Below are positions 34,035 through 42,743 of a DNA stretch of 64,000 nt, piece by piece. Location of the stretch: assembly GCA_016177875.1 (NCBI GenBank), contig JACOUL010000041.1, positions 1 through 64,000 on the forward strand. The letters run 5' to 3'. Source of the stretch: Burkholderiales bacterium (GTDB taxonomy: Bacteria > Pseudomonadota > Gammaproteobacteria > Burkholderiales > Burkholderiaceae_D). Position 1 is the stretch's first letter, and every line of letters begins with the position of its first letter. Under the pieces are notes generated by a model. The model was given only the letters and a program-made list of their open reading frames with translations. It ran no database searches and had not been told where the DNA came from. Position numbers and translations under genes: made by a program.

Positions 34035-36203
34035 ATGCGAATCTCAAAGCGCTTTTTCCGATCCGTTCTTACCTCCAGCGTATGGTGGCTGGGCCTAACG
34101 ATCGCCTTGGTGCTGGCGCTGCTCAGCTCGCGTATGACGGAACAGAAAGCGGCCGCCGAATTCGACCATCAGACCAACACCGCCGAAGCTGCGATTCAGA
34201 CGCGGGTGCAAGCCTATATCGATTTGCTGCGCAGCGTCCGTGCGCTGTTCCACACCAATGATGCCGTCAGCCGCGCGCAATTTCGCACCTTTATCCAGCA
34301 ATTAAACCTGGAACAGAGCTTCCCCGGCATTCGCAACGTAAATTTCGCGCCGCGCGTCCTGGCGAGCGAACGTAAGGCGTTCGTCGCCTCGGTGCGGCGC
34401 GACACCAGCGTCGATTCGCAAGGCTATCCCGATTTCTCCATCAATCCGCCTGGGGACCGTCCGGAACATCATGTGCTGACTTACCAAGAGCCGATGGAAA
34501 AGAATGTCAGCAGCTTCGGCTTCGACATGGCGTCGATCGAAATGGTCAAAAAATCGCTCGATGTCTCGCGTGATACCGGCGAGCTTAGTGCCTCCGGCAA
34601 GGTAATCCGCATCGTCGGCCCGAACCGTCATCCGGCGCTTGCCATGAGACTTCCGCTCTATCGGCACGGCATGCCGCTCAATACGGTGGAGCAGCGGCGC
34701 GCCGCCTACTACGGCTCGGTCGGTGCGGGATTCGATATTCACAAGCTCATGGCGGATGCGCTTGACAAGAATATGCAGCCCCATATGCGCGTCAGGCTAT
34801 ATGACACGGGGCTTAACTATGAACAACGCAGCATCGGCACCACCGACCCCGGGAGGCTGCTGTTTGACAGCGAACACGAGAACGCCGACGTCAAGCCGCA
34901 ATCGATCAGGCCGCAACCAAGGGATAAATTTTTCAAGAGAGTGCCGCTGCAAGTCGGCTCGCGCGTCTGGGAAGTGGAGTTCAGCGCGATCAAATCCGGC
35001 ATGCTGAGTCCGCTGGAGATCGCGCTACCTTGGGTAGTGCTTGCCATATGCCTGACTGCTGCACTGCTGCTGCATATCATCTATTACTCGCTCAACTCGG
35101 CGCGTGAGCGCGCCGTCGAAATTGCGACGGATATGACCAAGGATTTGCGCGCAAGCGAAGCAAACCTGGCCGAAGCGCAACACATGGCACATCTTGGCAG
35201 CTGGTTATTTTCCCCCTCCAGCGGGAAAATGGTCTGGTCGAATGAAACTTACCGTATTTTCGGCATGGGACACGACATCGACGCAAATATCGACAATTTC
35301 CTGCAATGCCTGCGTGAGGATGAGCGGGAAACGATCCGTGCCGGAATTATGGATCCTATTCAAAGCGGTGAAGAATTTAGCGCCGAACACCGCATCGTGC
35401 AAAACGGCGGTGGCCAGCGTTGGGTGCACACCATTGTTCGACTGGACAACAGCAGCGAAGACCGACTTCTGCGCGGCACCATCATGGATATCACCGATCG
35501 TAAGGAAGCGGTGGAAGCGATGAAACGTTCTCAAGAGTTGCTGCGCGAACTCACTGCGCATCAAGATCGGGTAAAAGAAGAAGAACGCAAGCGCATCGCG
35601 CGCGAAATCCATGACGAACTTGGACAAACTCTGCTGGCGCTTCGTATTGATATCGCCATGCTCGAAGCGCGCACCGGGCAAACCCATCCCAAGCTTAACC
35701 AGAAAGTTCGCGCCGTGCTCAGCCATATCGACGGCACCGTCCGGACCATACGCAATATCATCAACAACTTGCGGCCGGCGGTGCTGGATCTCGGCTTGAC
35801 CGCAGCCATCGAATGGCAGGTCGCGGAATTCGAGCGGCGCAGCGGGATCGATTGCGAGCTCATCATTGGAACACGCGATTTTTCCGTGGACGATACGCGC
35901 GCAACTGCCCTGTTCCGCGTCTTACAAGAGTCGCTTACCAACGTGTTGCGCCATGCCGAAGCGACGCGGGTAATGATTCGCCTTTATCAAGAGAGCAATC
36001 AATTGGTAATGAAGATTACCGACAATGGCGTCGGTATTTATCCAAATTCGCGCCGCAAAGCCAATTCATTTGGATTAGTCGGTGTGGAAGAACGCATTCA
36101 TGCGCTGAACGGCAAGTGCGTCATCAGCAGCGTACCCGGCGAAGGCACTACGTTGACAATCTATATTCCGATGGCCCGCACGAACCGTACGCTCATCGCC
36201 TGA
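34035..36203 (+). CDS. CHASE-PAS-HisKA_3 sensor histidine kinase
   Basis: The 722-residue inner-membrane kinase has a first helix (about 15-32), a periplasmic CHASE domain (about 60-300; AYIDLLRSVRALF, FPGIRNVNFAPRV), a second helix (about 335-355), a PAS domain (about 375-495), a HisKA_3 dimerisation helix with REIHDELGQTLLALRID (phospho-acceptor His526) and an HATPase (DNGVGI, GLVGVEERI). Such kinases phosphorylate NarL/LuxR-type regulators; none is adjacent. ATG 34035 is the first start after an in-frame TGA and has no ribosome site. A short upstream frame from 34007, which has one, overlaps it and may couple translation. Confidence 0.88.
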   Translation: MRISKRFFRSVLTSSVWWLGLTIALVLALLSSRMTEQKAAAEFDHQTNTAEAAIQTRVQAYIDLLRSVRALFHTNDAVSRAQFRTFIQQLNLEQSFPGIRNVNFAPRVLASERKAFVASVRRDTSVDSQGYPDFSINPPGDRPEHHVLTYQEPMEKNVSSFGFDMASIEMVKKSLDVSRDTGELSASGKVIRIVGPNRHPALAMRLPLYRHGMPLNTVEQRRAAYYGSVGAGFDIHKLMADALDKNMQPHMRVRLYDTGLNYEQRSIGTTDPGRLLFDSEHENADVKPQSIRPQPRDKFFKRVPLQVGSRVWEVEFSAIKSGMLSPLEIALPWVVLAICLTAALLLHIIYYSLNSARERAVEIATDMTKDLRASEANLAEAQHMAHLGSWLFSPSSGKMVWSNETYRIFGMGHDIDANIDNFLQCLREDERETIRAGIMDPIQSGEEFSAEHRIVQNGGGQRWVHTIVRLDNSSEDRLLRGTIMDITDRKEAVEAMKRSQELLRELTAHQDRVKEEERKRIAREIHDELGQTLLALRIDIAMLEARTGQTHPKLNQKVRAVLSHIDGTVRTIRNIINNLRPAVLDLGLTAAIEWQVAEFERRSGIDCELIIGTRDFSVDDTRATALFRVLQESLTNVLRHAEATRVMIRLYQESNQLVMKITDNGVGIYPNSRRKANSFGLVGVEERIHALNGKCVISSVPGEGTTLTIYIPMARTNRTLIA

Positions 36204-36241
36204 TCGGCCTTACTTGCGCCGTCCATATAGTCTGCGCTTCT

Positions 36242-37852
36242 TCATTTCTCGATGATATCCGCCACTGCGGCGCCGAATGCATTGGAACACTTTGTTGCAA
36301 TCGATAGTCCGCGCTGACGCCCGCCGTTACTGCAATCGGCATCACCCTGATTCACCGAAGTGCCGGTCAGCCACTGTAAATTGGCGCGCCCTTTCGGGTC
36401 GGTGAGCGTCGTAATGAAAGGCCCTTCTTTGGCATTGCCGAGCAAAGACAAATCGCGCGGCGACTCGGCAACGACCGCCAGCATCCTGTCGGTTCCGGCC
36501 GGCCCTTGCGCCGTAATTTGCCATTTCTTGCGCGGCAGCTTTAGAGTTTGACCGGCGCTAATCGCATTATCTTGATCCAGTTCATTAGGAAAGAGCAGGT
36601 AGTAGCTCTTATCATCCGATCCCAGCATGATGAGATAGACATAACCGTCATGCGAAGATGTCACCGAGAAATCTAAATTGTCTTTACCAATGCGCAGCGC
36701 CGAGTTGCGCAAATTGATCGAGACCTTGCGGCGTGCATCACGCTGCGCGTAGATATCGTCCAAAGCGGCAGATGCCGGCGGTTTGACCGCAGGGGCCGCA
36801 GACGCAGTGGTTTGGGTATTGGCGGAAACTTGGACGATAGGCGCGGCAGACTGGCCATCCGTCGATGCCTGAGCCACCGAGTTGCTCGCGAATAGATTAG
36901 GAATGAAGGCCCGATTGCCGCCAATGGTGATATGCGGCGCCGCATATTGCGCGTTGTTGGCAAATCGCTTGTCGATCTTGCCCTGTGCGCAAGCTGCAAT
37001 CTCGTCGACCGATATGGCGCCTGAATTATCGATGTCTTCCGCATCGCTCAGCATGCAATCGCGCCAAGCTTGAGTGGCTAAGCCGCCGCCGGTCTCATCG
37101 TCGAATGAAATCTCATCCTGACGCGAAGACGAAACTTCGACGATATTCTGCGGCAGCGCGCCTTGTTTCGACGCTTGGTCGGTAAAGCTGCGGGTTCTGA
37201 GGTTGGCCGGTGTAGCGCAGAACGAGGGCACGCCGGCAGGAGAATATTTAGGCGTCAGCTTGGCAAAGGCGCTGCCGGTAAAGGAACGTGTCGTTAACGG
37301 TTTGTCGACCACGCCGCCGGAATGACAAGCGTCGTAAAACACGAACAGCTTATCGGTCTTGTCCGAAATCGGCTTCAACAATGCCGCCATGCGTTGATTG
37401 GTCAAGGGCTTGGAGTCGGATGGCAATAGCGCCTCAACACAGCCATCCTTTTTCAATGCTTCGTCGTACCAGCGGGTGCCATGACCCGAGTAATACAGGA
37501 ACACGCGATCGCCTGGTTGCGTGCGCTTGACGAGCTCGTTGATTTCTTGCTCGATGCGCGTCGAAGTGGCGTCAAGGTCGCGCACGTAACGAATATTTTC
37601 TTTTGGAATGGACATCGACTCCGCCATGCGCGTCGCCGAATCCATATCGTGCTGAATTCCCTTCAACGAAGGTACCGTCGAATTCATGTATTCGCCCACA
37701 CCGATGATCAAGGCATGGCGCGACGCGATGCTGAGAGAACGCTTGCCCGACGCCGGTTGAGCGTGCAGCAAGGCCGGCGTCAATGCGCCGACGAACACCA
37801 AAATATTGAGCGCCGGCAGCAATTCCTTCAAAGCTTTGGAAGAGGAGGCCAT
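36242..37852 (-). CDS. Exported caspase-family (C14) protein with DUF4384-like C-terminus
   Basis: The 536-residue protein has a hydrophobic N-terminus (to about HAQPASG, residue 36). Its caspase/metacaspase-like p20 domain carries the catalytic pair: His124 in YYSGHGTRW and Cys176 in FYDACHSGG. A Ca-binding-like loop (EDIDNSGAISVDEI) follows. A linker rich in Ala, Ser and Thr leads to a beta domain of DUF4384 type (DGYVYLIMLGSDDKSYYLLF). Members cleave after basic residues or serve as scaffolds. It starts one base after the stop of the OmpA-like gene and so forms a tight operon with it. Confidence 0.86.
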   Translation of the reverse strand: MASSSKALKELLPALNILVFVGALTPALLHAQPASGKRSLSIASRHALIIGVGEYMNSTVPSLKGIQHDMDSATRMAESMSIPKENIRYVRDLDATSTRIEQEINELVKRTQPGDRVFLYYSGHGTRWYDEALKKDGCVEALLPSDSKPLTNQRMAALLKPISDKTDKLFVFYDACHSGGVVDKPLTTRSFTGSAFAKLTPKYSPAGVPSFCATPANLRTRSFTDQASKQGALPQNIVEVSSSRQDEISFDDETGGGLATQAWRDCMLSDAEDIDNSGAISVDEIAACAQGKIDKRFANNAQYAAPHITIGGNRAFIPNLFASNSVAQASTDGQSAAPIVQVSANTQTTASAAPAVKPPASAALDDIYAQRDARRKVSINLRNSALRIGKDNLDFSVTSSHDGYVYLIMLGSDDKSYYLLFPNELDQDNAISAGQTLKLPRKKWQITAQGPAGTDRMLAVVAESPRDLSLLGNAKEGPFITTLTDPKGRANLQWLTGTSVNQGDADCSNGGRQRGLSIATKCSNAFGAAVADIIEK

Positions 37853-37853
37853 A

Positions 37854-38444
37854 TCATTGCTCCAAGCTGACGATACGCACGCGCCGGTTTTCCGGTGCGG
37901 CAGGGTTGTCGGTATTCAGAGGCTGCGACGACCCCTTGCCGATTGCATACATACGGTCTGCGGCGACGTGCTGCCGGATTAAGACGCGTCTTACTTCATC
38001 GGCCCGTGCAGCCGAGAGCTTTAAGTTATACGCGATACTGCCGCGGCTATCCGTATGGCCTTCGATACGAAACTTCATGGATGCCAGTTCGGATGAAGCC
38101 AACGCGGCGGACAATTCTTCGAGCGCCTTGCGACTTGCCGGCGATACCTTGCTGGAATTGAATTCGAATTGAATCGCCAAATCGATGGAACCCGAAACAC
38201 TCGACGCTGACGAATTGGGCGTTGGAGGCGTTTGATTAACTGCCTCATTGGATTGCGCATTGGACGAGGCCTCTACTTCAGCTTCCGCTTGCTTCACCCC
38301 CAAATTACGCATGCCGCGCGTTCTGGATGGCTTAAGCGCGTCAATGATCTGCTGCGAAGATGGGTCTGCAGTGGGCGTCTGCGCGAATGTCGCGGCCGGC
38401 ATTGCGCCTAAACCCCATACCAGCCACAAACAGAAAATGAACAT
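37854..38444 (-). CDS. OmpA-like peptidoglycan-binding protein paired with the caspase
   Basis: The protein has 196 residues from the first ATG. A hydrophobic export segment ends at ATFAQ, a Ser/Asn/Pro-rich linker follows, and residues 85-195 form an OmpA domain (IQFEFNSSKVSPASRKALEEL, shown here to 21 only as start and end IQFEF and LEEL; FRIEGHTDSRGS; NLKLSAARADEVRRVL; ENRRVRI). The domain binds peptidoglycan, so it should tether something at the cell wall, plausibly the caspase-like partner. The hydrophobic segment lacks a positive N-terminus if ATG is used; an ATT start five codons earlier fits better (see the next entry). Confidence 0.85.
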   Translation of the reverse strand: MFIFCLWLVWGLGAMPAATFAQTPTADPSSQQIIDALKPSRTRGMRNLGVKQAEAEVEASSNAQSNEAVNQTPPTPNSSASSVSGSIDLAIQFEFNSSKVSPASRKALEELSAALASSELASMKFRIEGHTDSRGSIAYNLKLSAARADEVRRVLIRQHVAADRMYAIGKGSSQPLNTDNPAAPENRRVRIVSLEQ

Positions 38445-38456
38445 ATTGGACGGTTT

Positions 38457-38469
38457 AATGATAGCCTCC
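38457..38469 (-). promoter_or_regulatory. Shine-Dalgarno site placed for an ATT start codon
   Basis: GGAGG (complement of 38465-38469) lies five bases before an in-frame ATT (38457-38459) but 20 bases before the ATG at 38444. Starting at ATT would add five residues including a lysine, giving the basic end expected for a signal peptide. ATT starts are known in infC and pcnB. Confidence 0.5.
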
Positions 38470-38702
38470 CCCTGTTTTTATGTCTGAATTGACGTATTGG
38501 ATGCAGCAATTGCCGCTTGCCAAAAATTATATAGGCGCCCCTCATAAGAAACCATGTAAATTGCACTTTTTATATCGCCGATTTGAGACATGATGACCCT
38601 AAGCTGGATTTGATGCTACTCAAAATTGGATGAACGTAATCGAAAGCGAAGCCGCAACGATGGTCAAATCGGCATCACCCGACAAATGGGGGAGCAATCA
38701 CT

Positions 38703-38885
38703 GTGACTGAACCTTTAACGCCATTTGAAGCGCTTAGCCGCGAATTGAACGAGCTACGTGAACGGCGCGTCGCGCAACGGCGTTTGATGGAACGCGATAC
38801 GCCGGACCGGCGCCGCAGCGATGATGGACGCTCGGACGCCGAACCGGACCCGCATTCTCTCGATTCCAGCAATCAAACGCCCTGA
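38703..38885 (+). CDS. Small charged hypothetical protein
   Basis: The product of 60 residues begins with GTG; GGGGGAG lies about eight bases upstream, a strong ribosome site. The first half is a charged helix (LSRELNELRERRVAQRR), the second a disordered Asp/Arg/Ser tail. No signal peptide or membrane helix is seen and I recognise no family. Its end overlaps the convergent YihY-like gene by 13 bases. Confidence 0.55.
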   Translation: MTEPLTPFEALSRELNELRERRVAQRRLMERDTPDRRRSDDGRSDAEPDPHSLDSSNQTP

Positions 38886-39760
38886 CCGCCGGGCCTTAAG
38901 GATTGATTTGCCGTGCCGGAGCGTGAGCCGTAATCATGCGCATACACACGCGTAAATTCGGCGCCGAGCAAAAATATTTGGGCCGAGTAATAAACCCACA
39001 CCAGTACCACTACCAAGGAACCGGCCGCGCCGAAAGGAGATGCGACGCCGCTTTTGCCGATGTAAAGACCGATGAGAAGCTTGCCGACGTTAAAAAGCAA
39101 AGCGGTCACCGCCGCACCTATCCAAACATCGTGCCATTCGATTTTCGCGCGCGGCATGATTTTATAAATCATGGCGAACATCGCGGTAGTCAGGGCAAAA
39201 CCAACGAAGAAATTCACACCCTGAGCCAATAATTCCCACTCGGCAAAGAGTGGCCCCCACCATTTTCCCAATGCGGACAAGACGGCTGAAAACACCAACG
39301 ACACAATCAGCAAAAAACCAAACCCGAGAATCATGCCGAAGGATAAGAGCCGTGCGCACGCCAGCTGCCACAAACCGCCGCCGGAACGCTTGGGCACATG
39401 CCAAATGCGGTCCAGGGCATCCTGCAATTCGCCAAAAACGGTTGTCGCGCCGACGAGCAAAAGAATCGCGCCAACGACAGTGGATACCGCGCCTTGCGCC
39501 GGCTTGTTTGCCTGTTGCAGCAGTGCCTGCACTGTTTGCGCGCCCCGCTCACCCATGAGGCCGCGCAGCTGGTCGACGATCTCGCCATGAGCGGCGTCGG
39601 CACCGAACACCAATCCCGCAACCGACACCACGATGAGCAACAAGGGCGCGATCGAAAACATGGTGTAATAAGCGAGCGCAGCCCCCATGCTGGGTGCATA
39701 ATCGGCCACCCACGAGGAGACGGCCTGCTTCATGAGCGGCCACAGATTAGGGAAATTCAC
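38873..39760 (-). CDS. YihY/BrkB family inner-membrane protein
   Basis: The 295-residue protein has about six membrane helices and the YihY signature (GAALAYYTMFSIAPLLLIVV, GAILLLVGATTVFGELQDAL, YSAQIFLLGAEFTRVYA). It was once called RNase BN, an assignment since withdrawn; the function remains unknown, with possible roles in envelope or transport. The start is a GTG at 39760. It stands between a small convergent gene and cheV. Confidence 0.85.
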   Translation of the reverse strand: MNFPNLWPLMKQAVSSWVADYAPSMGAALAYYTMFSIAPLLLIVVSVAGLVFGADAAHGEIVDQLRGLMGERGAQTVQALLQQANKPAQGAVSTVVGAILLLVGATTVFGELQDALDRIWHVPKRSGGGLWQLACARLLSFGMILGFGFLLIVSLVFSAVLSALGKWWGPLFAEWELLAQGVNFFVGFALTTAMFAMIYKIMPRAKIEWHDVWIGAAVTALLFNVGKLLIGLYIGKSGVASPFGAAGSLVVVLVWVYYSAQIFLLGAEFTRVYAHDYGSRSGTANQSLRPGGQGV

Positions 39761-39832
39761 GGCAAGAGCCTATGAAGGGCGAGTCGGCACCCTTCATTTT
39801 CGACCCTTAGCGTGAAATTATTTTGGCTTAGC

Positions 39833-40789
39833 TCAACTGAGCACGCGACGAATGGTGGCGGCCAACTCATCCGGCGCGAACTTGGCGACGTAGGCGTCGG
39901 CGCCGACGCTTTTCACGTGGTCTTCGTTGGCGGAACCCGACAGCGAAGAATGAATGACTACATGCAAATTCTTGAAACGCGGGTCTTGCTTAATTTTGCG
40001 AGTCAGAGTGAAACCATCCATCTCCGGCATTTCAAGATCCGACAATATAAGCGCCACTTTGTCTTCAACGGTTTTACCTTCGACCTGTGCAGTGACTGCG
40101 ATGGATTCCAGTTTGTCCCACGCTTCCTTGCCGCTCTTCGTCATGATGAAAGGCGCGCCCATGGCTTCCAAGGCGGCTTCGATCAGCACCCGCGCGGCGA
40201 GCGAATCGTCGGCCGCGAGTATCGCCGTACCCGGCTTTAAATTGAGAACGCCGACGCCTTCCAATTTCTGCTCTTCGTCTTCCGGCGGCGTAAGGCTGCG
40301 CATGATGGTTTCGACATCCAGGACTTGAACCAGGCGCGTGGTATGCAAATCGTCTTCCAGCCGAGCGATACTGGTGACCATGCCGCCCATGGTGCTGCCT
40401 TCCGCGGTGAGCACTTGTTTCCAATCCAGGCGCACGATGTCTTCCACCGCCTCGACCGCGAACGCCTGCGTGTTGCGCGCGAATTCGGTGATCAGCATGA
40501 TGTTTAAGCCCGTCTTAGGCTTGCAGCCGACCAAGGCCGGCAAATCGATCACCTTGATGATCTGGCCCCGTACATTGACCACGCCCAGCATGTGTTGCGA
40601 GGCGCCGGCAATCGGCGTAATGACCGGCATCGGCACGATTTCCCGGATCTTAAATACGTTGATGCCGTAAAGCTCGGTGCTATCGCTTTGACCGTCGCCA
40701 CCTAGTCGAAACAGCAATAACTCGAATTTATTGGAACTGGTGAGGTTGGTACGCTCGTCGACTTCCTGCTGTAAATGTAAATTACTCAT
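39833..40789 (-). CDS. cheV: Chemotaxis coupling protein CheV (CheW-REC)
   Basis: The 318-residue protein has a CheW-like domain (about 20-165; ELYGINVFKIREIVP, GVVNVRGQIIKVIDL) and a C-terminal receiver (about 185-318; AADDSLAARV, phospho-acceptor in ILSDLEMPEMDG, Lys in AKFAPDEL). CheV couples receptors to CheA and is phosphorylated to tune adaptation. It stands away from any che operon in this window. Confidence 0.92.
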   Translation of the reverse strand: MSNLHLQQEVDERTNLTSSNKFELLLFRLGGDGQSDSTELYGINVFKIREIVPMPVITPIAGASQHMLGVVNVRGQIIKVIDLPALVGCKPKTGLNIMLITEFARNTQAFAVEAVEDIVRLDWKQVLTAEGSTMGGMVTSIARLEDDLHTTRLVQVLDVETIMRSLTPPEDEEQKLEGVGVLNLKPGTAILAADDSLAARVLIEAALEAMGAPFIMTKSGKEAWDKLESIAVTAQVEGKTVEDKVALILSDLEMPEMDGFTLTRKIKQDPRFKNLHVVIHSSLSGSANEDHVKSVGADAYVAKFAPDELAATIRRVLS

Positions 40790-40843
40790 CCTGGAGGGTT
40801 CTTTGCTATTGTTTTTTCATGTGACTGATGCCAAACCTTTGTA

Positions 40844-41044
40844 TCATTTTTTCTGCACTGTCGCATCTTTTTTCGCGCCGTTTTGTCGTGATTGCCACGC
40901 CGCCAATTCCGCTTCATAGCGTACGAGCGCCTCGTTATAGCGATCAAATATGCAGGGGTCGCAACCGCTGCGGCAACAATCCGCCGGCTCGGGTTGAATC
41001 GGCGGCACCGGCGGATCAGCGGCCGTAGATAGCGCTGCGGCCAT
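40844..41044 (-). CDS. Small Cys-rich oxidoreductase-like domain protein
   Basis: The 66-residue protein carries PADCCRSGCDPCIFDRYNE, the DCCxSGCxxC pattern of the oxidoreductase-like N-terminal domain (PF09791-type, also found in eukaryotic OXLD1). The four cysteines suggest metal or iron-sulfur binding; the function is not established. It begins three bases after the stop of the upstream membrane protein on the same strand, so the two are one transcript. Confidence 0.75.
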   Translation of the reverse strand: MAAALSTAADPPVPPIQPEPADCCRSGCDPCIFDRYNEALVRYEAELAAWQSRQNGAKKDATVQKK

Positions 41045-41047
41045 GGT

Positions 41048-41677
41048 TTAAATGAAAAAATAAAGAATCGAGCCGACCCCGATCACGAAAAACGGCAAGG
41101 CCACCCAAAACAGCTTCGTAAAGACGGACGTTGCCGATGCCGCAGGCCAATCGCTTTCCAGGAACGAAAATGTTGTGCCCCGCCCCGGCCGCCAATCCAA
41201 ACTCCACAGCAAACCGGCGGAGATATACAGCACGGAGGAAGCGAAAATATTGGCAAACCAGGTCAGCGGATATGCACCGTCCCTAAACACCAAGTAAATG
41301 TCATATGACCAGCTGGCGGAAAACATCCACAGACAGAAAGCGACGTAAAGCTGCTTACCTCCCTCTTTGCGCCGCGCGAACAAGTACAGGGTGCCGACTA
41401 CCCACGGCGCGCCGGCAAAGGTCAATATCGACATAAAGGCGGCGTCGACATAATCCCAGGTGGGGTCACCGGTATAAGGCGCGACCACCGTCATGGCGGT
41501 TGCTGCTATGGCAAAAGTGACAAGCTTCCAGGGCACACCCAAAAAACGGCGGTATTGAGGCGAGGTGAAGCTAAACGAAGCCGGATCTCTCATGCATAAC
41601 ACGATCGCCGTTACGCAAAGGCTAAACCAGGCGGCGATATACCAGTAGAAGAAGGGCTCTAGTGTAATTTTGTTCAT
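41048..41677 (-). CDS. Six-helix membrane protein, unknown
   Basis: The 209-residue protein has about six membrane helices, many aromatic residues (FFYWYIAAWFSLCV, FCLWMFSASWSYDIYLVF) and short loops. I recognise no family. It is divergent from the cyclase gene with 50 bases between and is tightly linked to the Cys-rich small protein, which may be its partner. Confidence 0.7.
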   Translation of the reverse strand: MNKITLEPFFYWYIAAWFSLCVTAIVLCMRDPASFSFTSPQYRRFLGVPWKLVTFAIAATAMTVVAPYTGDPTWDYVDAAFMSILTFAGAPWVVGTLYLFARRKEGGKQLYVAFCLWMFSASWSYDIYLVFRDGAYPLTWFANIFASSVLYISAGLLWSLDWRPGRGTTFSFLESDWPAASATSVFTKLFWVALPFFVIGVGSILYFFI

Positions 41678-41727
41678 GTCAGCTAAGCACGTTATACTTT
41701 CCCGGCCATTTCCTTAGGAAATTTATC

Positions 41728-42711
41728 ATGAATCCTGCCCCGGTTTCGCTACAACAGCTCAATCGCACCTTCATCGGCAGCGTGCTTTTCATCGACATCG
41801 TCGGCTATGCAAAGCACACCGTGGCGGAACAGCTGGGCTTGAAAGAGCTCTTCGCCAAATTGCTGATAAGCGCCATCAAAAACGTTGCGGAGACCGAACG
41901 CATCTTGGTGGATACCGGCGATGGCGCGGCAATCGCGTTTTTAGGCGATCCGGAGGACGCCTTGTTTGCCGCCTTGTCTTTCCGCGACGCGATTACGCTG
42001 GCCGATATTCCGAACGGCGGCGGACCGAATTTTGTCCGCATGGGGATCAATCTCGGGCCATTGAAAGTGGTACGCGACATCAATGGCCACACCAATATGA
42101 TCGGCGACGGCGTCAACGACGCGCAACGCGTGATGAGTTTTGCCGGCGCCGGACAAATTGTGGTGTCGCATTCATATTACGACATTATTTCGCGCTTCTC
42201 GCGCGATTACGCCAAGCTGTTCGTATATGAAGGCACGCGGCAAGACAAGCACGTCCGCGAACATGAAGTGTATAGCCTCGGTCCGATCGAAGATGCCGAA
42301 AAATTTGCGGAGACCATGCGCGACCGTTCGCGCGCCAAACAAGCCGATGAGCAAAACGCCACTTGGCAACCCGGTGCGACAGGCTATAAGTCCGTCAACC
42401 TGCCGACGCCGCCGGCAACGGCGCAAAAGTCTTTCGGCTGGGGCAAATTAGCCGCAACGCTTTTGTTCGCAGGCGCTGCGGTCGGCGCTGCATGGTGGTA
42501 CTTGGGCACGACATCGAAAGCGGATGCTTCTGCGTCGGCATCGACGAAGGCCGTGGCAAATGCCGATGAAATACACTCTACGGATAAACCCGCCGTCAAA
42601 AAAGCTGCCGCCGTCAAGTCTTCGGAAAAACCGAAGACCCGTAAGTGCAAGTTTTTCAAATTCGAGACTGAATGCAGCGACGCGCCGACCACCACGCCGC
42701 AAGGGTACTGA
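41728..42711 (+). CDS. Class III nucleotide cyclase-domain protein with C-terminal anchor
   Basis: The 327-residue protein has an N-terminal adenylate/guanylate cyclase homology domain (about 12-185). Metal-binding Asp23 (FIDIVGY) and Asp65 (DTGDGAA) and the transition-state Asn130 and Arg134 (GVNDAQR) are present, so activity is plausible. A membrane helix follows (about 238-260), then a Lys/Ala-rich tail ending in a small Cys pair (CKFFKFETEC). The cyclase domain is therefore cytoplasmic and tail-anchored, an inverted layout for this family. AGGAAA precedes the ATG. Confidence 0.82.
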   Translation: MNPAPVSLQQLNRTFIGSVLFIDIVGYAKHTVAEQLGLKELFAKLLISAIKNVAETERILVDTGDGAAIAFLGDPEDALFAALSFRDAITLADIPNGGGPNFVRMGINLGPLKVVRDINGHTNMIGDGVNDAQRVMSFAGAGQIVVSHSYYDIISRFSRDYAKLFVYEGTRQDKHVREHEVYSLGPIEDAEKFAETMRDRSRAKQADEQNATWQPGATGYKSVNLPTPPATAQKSFGWGKLAATLLFAGAAVGAAWWYLGTTSKADASASASTKAVANADEIHSTDKPAVKKAAAVKSSEKPKTRKCKFFKFETECSDAPTTTPQGY

Positions 42712-42743
42712 CAGCGCCTACCCCTCCAATAAAACCTACGCTT

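Noticed and set aside
33992-34261. 89-codon frame overlapping the CHASE kinase start as a real gene
   Set aside because: Beyond the first few codons it is a frame-shifted reading of the kinase; kept only as a possible translational coupling signal.
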